From positions 14,818,001 to 14,882,000 of the forward strand of contig NC_091973.1 of the NCBI RefSeq assembly GCF_036711975.1: a stretch of 64,000 nt of DNA. The letters are read 5' to 3'. The first letter of the stretch is position 1. Each line of letters begins with the position of its first letter. The stretch comes from Onthophagus taurus (taxonomy: Eukaryota; Arthropoda; Insecta; Coleoptera; Scarabaeidae). The notes below the pieces were generated by a model. It saw only the letters and a list, made by a program, of their open reading frames with translations, was not told the origin of the DNA and did no database searches. Shown piece after piece: positions 37,850 to 49,017 of this stretch. The position numbers were made by a program, and so were the translations under genes.

Positions 37850-38877
37850 TGTCTTGGGTAAAATTAGGCGTTACAGCTAATGGTGAAATACGAATTTGTG
37901 GAGACTATCTGATTACTATAAATAATTATTTAACTGTCGATAAATATCCAATTCCTAAAATTGATGATTTATTGGTTACATTAAAAGGATCTTGTTATTT
38001 TTCAAAAATTGACTTATCACAAGCGTATTCACAGATTGAATTAGATGAAGAGTCACAGAAATTAGTAGTAATTAATACTCATAAAGGGTTATTCAAATAT
38101 AAACGATTACCTTATGGAGTAGTTAGTAGCCCAGGAATATTTCAACGATTAATAGAGAATGTGTTTGTAAATATAAAAGGAGTAGTTTTGTTTCTAGATG
38201 ATATTCTAATATATTCCGAATCAAAAGAGGAACATTGGAAAATTATGAAAGAAGTTTTCAATAAATTAGAAACTTACGGATTCAGGCTACAGGTATCTAA
38301 ATGCAGTTTTTGTATGAAAAAGGTGGAATGTATAGGGGTAGTAATTGATAAAGAAGGGATTCATACTTCGCCAAGTAAAATCGAAGCTATTTTAAAATAT
38401 AAAACGCCAATTAACGTAACAGAACTTAGAGCTTTTTTGGGTCTAGTTAATTATTACGCAAAGTTTATACCTAATGCTGTTTCTAAATTAGTTCCGTTAT
38501 ACGCATTACTAAAAAAACATGCACCTTTCCGGTGAAATAGAGAACAAGAAGTCGTTTTTGAGTCAATTAAAAAAGAAATGGGATCACCACGAGTATTAAC
38601 ACATTATGATCCTAAATTACCATTATTTTTGTCGTGTGATGCAAGTTCTTATGGAATTGGCGCGGTAATTTCACAGAAAATGTTAAATGGCGAAGTTCTT
38701 CCAATTGCGTACGCATCTAGAACGTTATCACAATCAGAGAAAGCATACTCGCAAATAGATAAGGAAGCACTCGCGATAATTTATGGAGTTAAAAAGTTTC
38801 ATCAGTATATTTTTGGGCGAAATTTTACTTTATTAACCGATCATAAACCTTTAATTAGTAGGTATATTTGGAAATAA
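37850..38877 (+). pseudogene. Gypsy/Ty3 RT and RNase H
   Basis: The RT reads 'NNYLTVDKYPIPKIDDLL', 'FSKIDLSQAYSQIELDEES', 'KRLPYGVVSSPGIFQR' and catalytic 'LFLDDILIYSES'. RNase H reads 'LSCDASSYGIGAVISQ', 'AYASRTLSQSEKAYSQIDKE' and 'LLTDHKPL'. A TGA at 38533-38535 interrupts the segment between them, and a stop at 38875 ends RNase H. The region before 37850 is not homologous, so gag and protease are absent. It is a relic. Confidence 0.85.
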
Positions 38878-39208
38878 AAAAGGCATTCCCGTACTGGCTG
38901 TAATATTCAATTAAATTTATAAATTCTAAAGAGAACCTAAACGCGGACGCATTGTCGCGGTTACCGTTAAAACATAAACATGAAGAAAACGTCGATATGG
39001 GTTATTTATTCTATTTACAAGAATTTCCACCAATAAATCATAGACAAACTAAAATGCAAACTAGAATAGATCCAATTCTGAGTAAGTTTACAGTTATTGC
39101 TTACACGGCTGGCCGGATCTGAAACAGATAGGGATAAATTTGTACGTGTGTAAATAAGAAAGACCAATTACATTTGGAACATTTGGACTGATAGTATGGG
39201 GTTACAGA

Positions 39209-39764
39209 ATGGTAATTCCAACAAAATTACGTAGCGCATTACTAACCGAAATTCATTTGAACCATTTAGGAATAAATAAATCAAAGGCTTTAACTCGAAA
39301 TTATTTTTGGTGGCCGAGTTTGGAGGCAGATATTGAAAGAATGTGTAAAAGTTGTAAAATCTGTATCGCAGTAATGAAGAATCCACCTAAAATTGCTCCT
39401 AGACCCTGGCCGTTAACAAATAGACCATGGAGTAGACTTCATTTAGACTTTTTAGGACCTATTTTTGGTAAACGAAGATGTAAATATATCTTTGTGTAGA
39501 TATTTATTTGATTACCGCAATGTATCTCAAAGTACTACCAAAGTTAGTCCAGCTGTGACCATGTTTGGAAGAAAATTGAAATCGAGATTAGATTTGTTAA
39601 TACCGAATAGGCAAAACATTGTGGAAAGAAACATGAAAAAGGTAGAAGAACGTAGTCATGCGGAAGAAAGAAATAAAATTCTGGATATGAACGAGGAAGT
39701 ATTGGTCAAATCTTATACAAAACTTAACATGCCAACTTGGAAAAATTTTTTATTCGAGAAGTAA
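39209..39764 (+). pseudogene. Gypsy integrase, internally deleted
   Basis: The H2C2 zinc-binding part is clear ('EIHLNHLGINKSKALTRNYF', 'CKSCKICIAV'), and the core begins 'RPWSRLHLDFLGPIFG' (first catalytic Asp). Then the sequence jumps to 'QSTTKVSPAVTMFGRKLKSR', which normally lies well after the last catalytic residue. Most of the core is therefore deleted, including the second Asp and the Glu. It belongs with 37850-38877. Confidence 0.75.
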
Positions 39765-39889
39765 TGGTCGCCGGGTAGACACGCGTGCAACTTGCTCCGC
39801 TATTAAAACGTATTTATTTTATAGTTAAAATAAGTGTAACAAGGTATCAGTGAAAAAGTAGTATCCACAACATAGCCCAAGTACTTTAA

Positions 39890-40340
39890 CGAATCTGTAA
39901 AGAATTGACATTTTTTCGGTTTAATGTGAGACCCGCCGATTTCAATCGTTTGCATACCGACTCCACAATATGGAAATGTTTTTCGAGGGTGGATGTAGCG
40001 ATAACTATATCATCCAAGACACGAACACGTTAGGCTCGAAATCACTAGCGATAATATCGTCGATAAATCTTTGCCAAGTCGCGGGTGCATTGGTGAGGCC
40101 AAATGGCATTCTATTAAATTGAAAGAAGCCCCGATTTGGTATAGTAAACGCCGTGTATTTCTTACTATCGGGTGACATCGGAATTTGCCAATACGCGGTT
40201 TCAATATCGATGGACGACAAGTATTTTGCGTCACGCAAGCGCTCAAGCGTCAACGACACGTGGGGAAGAGGATACGCGTGTGATTGGGTAATTCGATTTA
40301 ACTGGCGGTAGTCCACACAGAAACGATACCCACCGTCCAT
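39890..40340 (-). pseudogene. Gypsy RT fragment (second family)
   Basis: The minus-strand frame reads 'GGYRFCVDYRQLNRITQSHA', 'YLSSIDIETAYWQIPMSPDS', 'NRGFFQFNRMPFGLTNAPAT' and 'WQRFIDDII', then shifts frame before the LDD motif. After the shift a region resembling 'HFHIVESVCKRLKSAGLTL' follows to about 39890. It is more like the 36.4 kb fragment than the 37.9 kb copy. Confidence 0.8.
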
Positions 40341-40756
40341 AACACAATGAACTTTTAAGTATACGCTTGGATACGAGCTACTGTTCAGAACAACGACGAC
40401 TTACACTTTAATCGGGAAAATTAATTTATTTTTTATATACTCGGGTGAACAATTTCACTATTTTACATCGAATTCATCAATTGCTGTTACCATCACTTCA
40501 AATTAATTAAACACACTACAAATGAAATGTTAATAAAATTCTATCTAGACTGAACCTTAAGAAATAGCGAAACAAAAATGATTTCTTTGATTGAGGAACT
40601 AAGAGAGTTATAGTTAGGTTTCTTTATAATCGATAGTGACAGCAAATTAATTTTTTTCATAGACAATCTCATAGACAAATGGTTTATGATGGAAAAGATA
40701 CTGCAACCGTAAATTTGACAAAATACGAGAAGCAATCATAGTCTAATAATACAATG
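40341..40756. other. Unassigned stretch
   Basis: No gene is seen. It is AT-rich with short stop-filled frames. Confidence 0.4.
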
Positions 40757-40990
40757 TTAAAAAGTAGTAATATTAAGAATATAATTTTGAATTTCCTCAA
40801 TTGCTTCATCTTTCTGCTTGAGTTTGGTTGTTAGATGTTTAACGGTTGATTGGAGAATAGAGTTTTCCTTCTTTATAGTATCCAACTTAGCCTTTATTTC
40901 ATCATATATTGCCGAAATATACTCCTGCAATTTTTTTATTTCCTCAATATCCTTCTTGATGCCTGTCAGATCACTTAGCTTAATTTGCAT
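40757..40990 (-). pseudogene. LINE ORF1-like coiled coil
   Basis: This 77-residue minus-strand frame is almost entirely heptad-like: 'IKKLQEYISAIYDEIKAKLD' and 'STVKHLTTKLKQKDEAIEEI'. It resembles the N-terminal coiled coil of ORF1 proteins from endonuclease-type LINEs. It stops where the RNA-binding part should begin. It could be a fragment of any coiled-coil protein, so the assignment is moderate. Confidence 0.4.
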
Positions 40991-41290
40991 AGCTGCTAAT
41001 TACAGTGTTTGGTGTCTCTTGATACCTGCTCAGCGGCATCAAAATTGCTGGATTTACATGTATGTTTGTCGTGATGGGTCACTTCTTTGGTTAGCGGCAT
41101 TTCCGATTGATGAATTAACAGAATATGGTGAAAATGGCGAAGAATATGGAGATGTAAAAATTAATTGCGATGTTTCAATGGCGTTCTGGTTTGTAATTAA
41201 TTGCAACCGAATGTTATTCAAATATTAAAATAAAAAAGAAAAACCAAAATAAATGGTCAAACTACTCCAATATATTTTCTTTATTAATTA

Positions 41291-41327
41291 ACTCTACCGG
41301 TTTCGGTACGTGACCATCATCAGGAGT
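41291..41327 (-). ncRNA. Hammerhead ribozyme motif (Penelope relic)
   Basis: On minus: stem I ACTC/GAGT, core CTGATGA, stem II GGT/ACC, GAAA, stem III AC/GU, cleavage after GUA. Stem II differs from the copies at 22.5 and 32.1 kb but still pairs. Sequence to about 41900 has no gene and is probably the rest of a Penelope terminal region. Confidence 0.6.
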
Positions 41328-42103
41328 CTACAAGTCAACTACATGTAAAACAAAACTATTAAAAACAATACTTATATTACCTTGTCAAGTTAAAGGTGGG
41401 GAAACTCGTCTTGAAACATTATTCATTCAACAAAGAGATTAACAATATTGTTCGCTATGCCAATACACATGATAGATGATTCAAAATGATATCAAAAAAT
41501 CAAATTAGTTAAAATGAAGCACATATAAAACAAATTTAGGATTAACCTAAAAGATCTACGTCGTAATCGTGAACACGTTAAAAAGGTGAAAAACAAGAAA
41601 TTCATGTGATTGGGTTAGAAATAAACACCCTACGCGCAGGTGCAGACCACAGAATCAAATTCAAATATAAAAACTTCAAAAATACATCAATGAATATCTT
41701 AACATAAATCGCCTAGGGATACATTGTAGATTCAACATATTATAATTCTCAAAATACAATCAAAAAATCAGAGATCAAGATAATGAGTTTAAATAAATAA
41801 CTATATAGGTTAGGAAATAGGTGTTTGGGATTATGTAATGGAGATAAAAAGGATGAATAAGGACTGGGTATTAAAACGATATGTTTGGTGAGAAGGATCC
41901 TTATACCGATTGGTAACTTTAATTTTAGGAGATACACCCAACACAGACGTACGTATAAGTATACGTGTGTGTGTATATTCGGTGTCGTTAAGTGGGGGAT
42001 AAACAAGCGTAGGGGTAATGCACAAATTGAATCGTTCATAGATTATTGAGAGGCGAAGTTGGTCGCATCGCTTTGCAGTTAACCCTAGCAAAAAAAAACT
42101 AAG

Positions 42104-42549
42104 ATGTTGTTTACTGTAGCGGAAAAGGTACAGATAAAATGGTTTTATGGTGGCAATTCTGTAGCCCAAATAATTAATTTGTTTCCTGTGGCCTATGAAA
42201 ACAGATCAATTCCTAGTCGCGGAACAATTTCAAATATTATTAAAAACTTTGAGCGACATGGATGTGTGTCTCCACAGAAACACAAATTACGAAGGTATGT
42301 GTTGATGTTGAACGCAATAAAAATCAGTCAAGCAGACAAGTTGCCGTCCTAAAAACATTAAAGAAACACGGGTACAGGTCGTACAAGGTACAAAAAAGTC
42401 AGGAACTCTGCGAGAACGATAATATTACAAGGGCGGAATTTTGCTTTACTATGATGGAAATGGCCAACGGAAATGTTGATCTACATTTCCTTTGCGTGGT
42501 CGGCATAATCCCAGCGTTGCTCGATATTGGAGTCGTGACAATGAACACA
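42104..42549 (+). pseudogene. Tc1/mariner-like transposase, N-terminal half
   Basis: The frame 42104-42352 reads 'MLFTVAEKVQIKWFYGGNS' and 'SRGTISNIIKNFERHG', a helix-turn-helix DNA-binding part of the DUF4817 type found in this transposase group. Frameshifts follow; a region before the catalytic domain reaches the insertion point at 42549. The gene continues at 53460. It was probably decayed in addition to being interrupted. Confidence 0.65.
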
Positions 42550-43375
42550 AGTAGTGTAAGAATGCCGGTTCTAGACCGGAAGTTGCTCCTGCTGCTCCTG
42601 CGGTGACGTCACGCCTCAATGTATTAGGTATAAGGGGGGATACCAACTAAAGTTTGGGGGAAAAAAAATTAGGTTGGTATTAAAAGTAACTAGAGATCTA
42701 GGGATTTTTAGAAAATTAAATAGAAAAATTTAAATTAATATAAATAAATAAATTAACTTTTAATCTTTTAGAATTTTTTTATGAAATTAAACTGAAAAAT
42801 TTAAATAAATGAACTTGTAATCTTTTAGAATTTTTTTATGAAATTAAACTGAAAAATTTAAATAAATTAACTTTTAATCTTTTAGAATTTTTTATGAAAT
42901 TAAACTGAAAAATTTAAATGTAATGACGTCGATCGACTGTGATTGAGAATTGAACTTTAAATTGGTGTAACTTGAGCTGAAAAATTAAATGGTGGTGGTG
43001 GGGATATAGGATTAGAAATGAAAAAACTTATTACAAAAAAATAAATATATTAACAATTTTTAAAAAAAATTAATACATTTCAAAGCATAATATTATATAA
43101 ACAATATATAAAAATAATGTGTGATTAACATTTTTTAAAAAAATAATTACATTTCAAAGCATAATATATATACACAATATATAAAAATAATGTGTGATTA
43201 ACATTTTTTAAAAAAATTAATTACATTTCAAAGCATAATATATATAAACAATATATAAAAATAATGTGTGATTAACATTTTTTAAAAATTAATTGCATTT
43301 CAAAGCATAATATAATCTATGATTCACAATTAAAAAAAAAAATTAATTACATTTCAAAGCATAATATAGAAAGAA
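42550..43375. repeat. Left TIR of Maverick element 3, with tandem repeats
   Basis: It is inverted relative to 52790-53453. The outer 130 bp are GC-richer with a CTCCTGCTGCTCCTGCGGTG segment; further in are three AAACTGAAAAATTTAAAT repeats. From about 43040 to 43375 a unit of roughly 70 bp containing ATTTCAAAGCATAATAT is present about five times, against two or three times in the right TIR. Confidence 0.8.
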
Positions 43376-43469
43376 AGAACATAGTATTTTTAAATTATAT
43401 TAACTTGACACAAAAAAACAATACATAATCTGTAGCATATGAAAATTATGATGAAAAATAAACGACGCT

Positions 43470-44830
43470 AATCTGGACGGAGGTGTAGCTAATTAAAAAA
43501 ATCAAATGAGCTACAGACTCAATCCACATCATACGCAGTTAACAAAAAAAGAGTATAAAGTGGTGTAACTCAAAAGTATATGGAATAATTGAAGAATATT
43601 AATATATACCCAATGTAAAATTCATAATGTACCATACTTATTTTAGAAGCAAAGTATGGTTCATTTGAATTTATACATTGAATATACCAGAACTAAACGT
43701 AAAGTGATGAAATAATATATATATATTAATGTAAATCTAAAGCAACAGATTTTGTAAAAAAAATAAAAACCTGTTGTACTTTAGATTTACGTCAAGTATA
43801 TTGGAAGAATATATTAGAAAAAAATATGAATATGTGTGGTGTAAAATAAATAATTGAAGAATGGCAATATATAGCAATGGCGAACGCTACGTCTCAGATT
43901 TGTTTAAAAAAAAAAACTGGGACATTAGCGTTCGACATTGTATACATTTGAAATGGAACGTAAAATAGATATCAATTCTTGGGTATAACATAATTGAAGA
44001 ATTTTAATATAACAATATCTATCACTTAAGATTCGAAATTTTATTATAAAAAGAAAATTATCGAGACTAAGTGATTGACATTTAATATATATATATATTT
44101 GAAGTGGAACGTAAAATAGATCAATATCTATCACTTAAGATTCGAAATTTTATTATAAAAAGAAAATTATCGAGACTAAGTGATTGACATTTAATATATA
44201 TATATTTGAAGCGGAACGTATCTCTTCTCTCTCTCTACGGTATAACATAATTGAAGAATTTTAATATTACAATAATGTACTCAAAGGACCGGAAATTTTT
44301 ATAATAAAAAATGCCCGAAACTTATGAGTACGTTATTGAATATATATCTGAAGTGGAACTGTAATTGCTATTAATTCAAAAAGAAAATATAATGAACATT
44401 GAAAATTTTTGAAGATAAAATAAATCTATTAATGTGATCTCTAATAGTAATAATAAAATCGATTGGAAAAATGACATTAAAAGAAAAAAAAGTTGATAAA
44501 TTTAATATATATTAGCACGGTACCGGAAAGCTGATAATTTTAATTTAACAAATTATCAGCTGACAAGTCCCGCATTAATATTATCGATTAGAAATAGCTT
44601 AGTAGTGGTATAATATCTTTATATATAATGTAAACTTTTCCAGGAGGAGGAAAAAAACTTTGATAGAGGTAGCCAATCATAAGGAATTGCGCAATGTAAA
44701 TTATTATCAAACCCAAAGGATTGAGGTTTTAAAATCGATAATTTAACAGGAAATGCACATTTTGCGAATTAATTAATATCGAAACCCCAAAGCGTTGAGG
44801 TTTTAAAGAAATCAAACTTCCTGTTATTGC
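43470..44830. ncRNA. Cluster of about nine long hairpins (microRNA-precursor-like)
   Basis: Successive inverted repeats with different sequences lie at about 43471-43530, 43611-43680, 43731-43790, 43875-43940, 44013-44083, 44122-44192, 44270-44338, 44529-44561 and 44742-44826. Most span 60-71 nt with 18-27 base pairs and an AT-rich loop. Four are preceded by TAATTGAAGAAT, and several are followed by TTGAAGTGGAACGTA. 44013-44083 and 44122-44192 are tandem copies with period 109. No protein-coding frame covers the region. I infer a polycistronic structured RNA, for example a pri-miRNA-like transcript, but neither strand nor expression is known. Confidence 0.5.
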
Positions 44831-44878
44831 ATAATTAAATACGAATAAATTATTAGAATAAATACGAAAAAATTTAAA

Positions 44879-46314
44879 CTAAGTACTATCGTCATTAATA
44901 CTATAATGACCCCAAGCGAATGTATTAATTCCATTATTACAAATATATCGCTTGGAGTCATTTGGTGATAGAACCAATTTATTTTGTAATGCTGTAAATA
45001 TGTTATGATTGAAACTTCTAAATAACGTTTGTTTTTTAAATAAAACCGATTTTGAATTTAAACAATCTAAATAATTTTGAAAAGATATGTTATGTTTAAC
45101 AATAGCTTTCTTAACACCTTTAGATTTCTTTGTAACCCGACCATCAGCGACCCTATTCGCATACACTTTAGACCTCAAACCGATAAATTCAACCATTATG
45201 TTTCCGCAATTCTCGTCTTTCATTTTACCCAAAACAGCTTTATTATGTAACGGTATGTCAAACTGATTATCAGGACTGTAGTTCGATGTGTCAAATTTAT
45301 CTAAATTCAATTTCACGTCTCTATAAACATCATCGGAATCAATTAGTACGGTGAAGCTATCGGTATCCATGTAACATAAGCGAATAGATTCACCGTACTT
45401 TGGTTTTAAGAAATCATAATAAAAATTATACATTAACAATTTAGACAATTCTAAAACCGTAAAACCAACATATAGAGGTTTATCGTAAACGACATGGAGA
45501 CGATCCATTTGAATTGCCGAAAACGTTTCTGTGAATATGCTTATGCTTTTAAAATTCAATTTCGCAATTAAACTCGGAGCTCCTAAACGAGGACGACCGG
45601 AGATTTCGCTAGTATGAACATCATCCCAACTGGTCACTAATCTTACATCGACTCGCTTATCTACATTTTCCATGGTTTTACCAAAAACCGCATTATTCAT
45701 TAACTTGAAAAAATCTTTTTCAAAAGAATTATTAGCGTATTGGCGTAATGCTGTATTCTTATCGATGTAAGATTTCAACCAGATAGACTGTCTGAACGAT
45801 AAAACTCTATTAATTTTAGAAACTTTAAGACCGTTAGCAACGGCCTGCTTTAAATTTCTATAATGCACAACATAATTTGTTTTATTAAATAAATTTGGAA
45901 TCAATCTTTTATCGCTTTCACATCTACCGTTAGGTGGTAAAATGTTTTCACATAAAAAAGGTAAATCATTATGCGTATCATGCAAATACTCGGGGTATTC
46001 GATATCTACATCTAAAATGTAACCGTAATCTGAAGTATCTGATATATTATTAAAATTAAAATTTAGAATTTGGGTATCATCTAACCACTTGAAACTGGAA
46101 ACCGGTAAATATTGCGACATCGCCCATCCATACAAATTATTCGCGTCCCAATACATTAAATGCGATGATGGTAAATTGGGGTTATAATTATCCATATATT
46201 TATTATTAGCTTTAGCGTACCGTAGGGAGCATTGAGAAATACCTCCACGGATACCTTTCTTAATAAAATGAACTTGATCTATATCCGTCAATAATTCTAA
46301 TTTAATTTTGGTAA
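44879..46314 (-). pseudogene. Maverick PolB C-terminal half (element 3)
   Basis: The frame begins within 'KFTKIKLELLTDIDQVHF' (about 46310) and runs to a natural end. It has motif A 'MYWDANNLYGWAM' with the catalytic Asp present, motif B 'KLMNNAVFGKTMENVDKR' and motif C 'CYMDTDSFTVLI'. The exonuclease and zinc-finger parts are missing, cut off at the start of the palindromic array. It is close to the copy at 6.5-9.5 kb and is a truncated gene. Confidence 0.8.
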
Positions 46315-46321
46315 ATTTTAA

Positions 46322-47068
46322 ACCAATCTGTTTTACCCATCCAACCGCTTTTCAGTTTGAAAAAGTATCGGTGTTACAACCGATAAAAGCGGTTGGTCAG
46401 ATAAAACAGATCGGTTAAAACCGGCCTGTTAAAATTTATCTGTACCAATCTGTTTTACCCATCCAACCGCTTTTCAGTTCGAAAAAGTATCGGTGCCGAT
46501 AAAAGCGGTTGGTCAGATAAAACAGATCGGTTAAAACCGGCCTGTTAAAATTTATCTGTTAAAACAGTTTATATAACAACTTGCGACAATCCTTAACGTC
46601 CCCCAGTAACTATAAGAATTCCATCCGTCAACGGTATAATTTGATCAGAAACCAATTTGTTTTACCCATCCAACCGCTTTTCAGTTTGAAAAAGTATCGG
46701 TGTTACAACCGATAAAAGCGGTTGGTCAGATAAAACAGATCGGTTAAAACCGGCCTGTTAAAATTTATCTGCTAAAACAGTTTATATAACAACCTGTGAC
46801 AATCCTTAACGTCCCCCAGTAATTATAAGAATTCCATCCGTCAACGGTATAATTTGATCAGAAACCAATCTGTTTTACCCATCCAACCGCTTTTCAGTTT
46901 GAAAAAGTATCGGTGTTACAACCGATAAAAGCGGTTGGTCAGATAAAACAGATCGGTTAAAACCGGCCTGTTAAAATTTATCTGTACCAATCTGTTTTAC
47001 CCATCCAACCGCTTTTCAGTTCGAAAAAGTATCGGTGCCGCTAAAAGCGGTTGGTCAGATAAAACAGA
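46322..47068. repeat. Array of five ~85-bp palindromic units
   Basis: Units start at about 46323, 46445, 46652, 46865 and 46987. Each reads from CTGTTTTACCCATCCAACCG through a centre TATCGGTGTTACAACCGATA (shortened in units 2 and 5) to AAAAGCGGTTGGTCAGATAA. Spacing is 122 or about 210 bp; the longer spacers share a 97-bp sequence including TCCTTAACGTCCCCCAGTAA. The array replaces the N-terminal parts of both the PolB (left) and the integrase (right). Confidence 0.8.
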
Positions 47069-47585
47069 AGGCTCTATAAATACTTTAGTCTTTACGGGAA
47101 TCATAAATGGTTACATCTTTTGAATGACGTAGCTAAAATTTATAACGCTTTAAAGCATAGGACTACAAAGCTAGCTCCTCGCTCCTAATTTAATAAATTC
47201 TAAATCTATTGAAAATCAGCTTCTCAATACAGTCTACAATTTCGTAAAAATTACTGGTAAATGAAAGTCTAAAGTTGGTGATACGGTACGAATCAGTAGA
47301 CATAAACATGTTTTCGATAAAGGATACCTACCAAATTGGACTACTGAATTGTTTAAAATTGCTAAAGTTCAGATAACAAACCCTGTAACATATTTGTTGG
47401 AGGATATGAATGGTCAACCCATTTCAGGAGCATTTTATGAATTTGAGCTCAGTTTATCTAAACAACCTGACGTTTATCTCGTTGAAAAAGTGATAAGAAG
47501 GAGGAAAGGGGATAGATTGTACGTGAAATGGTTAGGTTTTGATTCGTCTCAGAACAGTTGGATTTCTAAAGAAAATGTATTGTAA
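47069..47585 (+). pseudogene. Integrase C-terminal fragment (duplicate)
   Basis: It begins AGGCTCTATAAATACTTTAG, exactly as inside the full integrase at 50027, and continues with frameshifts to 'PDVYLVEKVIRRRKGDRLYV' and 'SSQNSWISKENVL', a chromodomain. Identity to 50027-50534 is very high. It marks an internal duplication of element 3. Confidence 0.85.
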
Positions 47586-47689
47586 AGATTAAATATACAT
47601 TTTATTGGTTTAAATAAATTTTTTCATTTAATACATTGTTTTTTATTTAAAATATAGTTGTTTTTTCACGCGCATATCCGCTGGATCTT

Positions 47690-47760
47690 GCATATATATT
47701 GTTAAGTAAATCAAGTTTACTATTCAATGACGCACCAATTTGATTAAAATTTTCCATTTT
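47690..47760 (-). pseudogene. Truncated duplicate of the 50.7 kb small gene
   Basis: The minus strand encodes the start 'MENFNQIGASLNSKLDLLNN', then stops matching. It is the N-terminal remnant of the gene at 50735-51091 carried in the duplicated segment. Confidence 0.65.
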
Positions 47761-48098
47761 TAACCGATATAGAACCGATGAAATCAATCTGTGGGACACA
47801 ACTGATTAAAATGTTATTCTAAGTAAATAGATAATAAAATAAAAAAATAACACGTGCATAATAAAGTAAAACCACAAAAACCGCAATTATCACAACTGAG
47901 AAATACATCTGCAAAAAATACAGTGACGAACAAACGAAATACCACGAAAAACAAATTACCACAAAAAAACAGATAAATTTCTTCGGATGACAACATCGGG
48001 AAATAGGACAGATAGAAAATTAATATAAAATGTGGTGAAAAAGACATTATAGAATTAGTTCAATCTAAAACAGAACATAAACATCAAATTATAAAAAG
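47761..48098. other. Duplicated intergenic segment
   Basis: This matches 51092-51431 with small gaps (for example AAATTTCTTCGGATGACAAC). No gene lies here. Confidence 0.6.
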
Positions 48099-48290
48099 AT
48101 GAGTTATAAACAGCCATCAAGCCTGTTTGATTCAGCAGCCGAGGTTGTGAATTTAAGACTAAAAAAAGAATTCATCTATTTGAGCTTTACGGGATGTTGC
48201 CCATCGAAATCATATTGAGATTGTGGAGAACATGGTTTACCAACCATTGGGATGTGTTGGGAACACTTAGGATCGATTTATTTTTTATAC
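48099..48290 (+). pseudogene. Truncated duplicate of the 226-aa gene
   Basis: It starts 'MSYKQPSSLFDSAAEVVNLR' like 51432, then frameshifts and has most of the gene deleted, joining to a donor-like ACTGTGAGT. Confidence 0.7.
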
Positions 48291-48414
48291 TGTGAGTAAT
48301 TTCTATTGTTTCTCGAATTTTCCTTTTGATAATTTTATTTTTTTTAATTTTATCAACAGTTGTTATTGGAAATTTGTTTATCTAGAGAGATGTTACTGCG
48401 TCTAACCACATTAT

Positions 48415-49006
48415 TTTTTTTGCGGTTACATTATCTCTACCGCCTGGTGCGAAATTTATTCATTCCGAACTTACACTCCAAGCAGGTATTAATGAGAGAA
48501 TGGGTATAAGGTTTGATGGTAAAGCTAATGGTTGGATGATAGGATCGAAATCCATTGAGTTTAAACCTAAATCAATTTTACTTGGAGGTGAAATATCTAT
48601 TCCAACTTCTCAAGGTCTTTACGAACTTATACAATTAAAATTACCTAAAAATTACAATCAATCCGATCTCAATAATTATGGAACCATTCTGGAGTATACC
48701 GGCGCACATAAACGGAACTATGAAGGTGTTGTAGTCGGAATTAAATCGCAAAAGTATACTAAAAACATTAAACCTCTATTGAATTCACTTGCGCAGCAGC
48801 ATAAGTCTAGGGGAGGAGGTTTAATGAGTGGTCACCATCTTAAAGTTAACTCTAAGAATATTGATTATAAATACTGGGATGATGCAAACGAATTGGTAGA
48901 CCGATTAAAATTGTTGTACGCGTCACAAGTTGCGGGGAACAATTCCCATGTGAATGAAATTACATCAATTTTAGAGGAGTTAAAGGAGTGTGAAATCATT
49001 TCATAA
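48415..49006 (+). CDS. DUF8207-like protein (element 3), N-terminus replaced
   Basis: The frame is open before the ATG at 48500, back to a segment copied from the 52.3 kb exon ('LSLPPGAKFIHSELTLQA'). The family region starts at 'GIRFDGKANGWMIGSKSIEF' and includes 'YTGAHKRNYEGVVVG', 'IDYKYWDDANELVDRLKLLY' and 'HVNEITSILEELKE'. Compared with block 1 it keeps the central domain; compared with block 2 it lacks the acidic N-terminal helix. It is followed by the fibre-like gene after 11 bp. The function is unknown. Confidence 0.55.
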
Positions 49007-49017
49007 TTTTTTTACCA

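Noticed and set aside
41030-41228. Host exon near 41.1 kb
   Set aside because: A frame with acidic and Cys residues exists, but there are no splice signals or family resemblance I could support.
42449-42646. Minus-strand 65-aa frame
   Set aside because: It straddles the Maverick TIR and transposase junction and mirrors the open TIR frame at 53357.
46322-47068. CRISPR array
   Set aside because: Repeated units with spacers were considered, but the units are about 85-bp palindromes, the longer spacers are identical to one another, and the context is eukaryotic.
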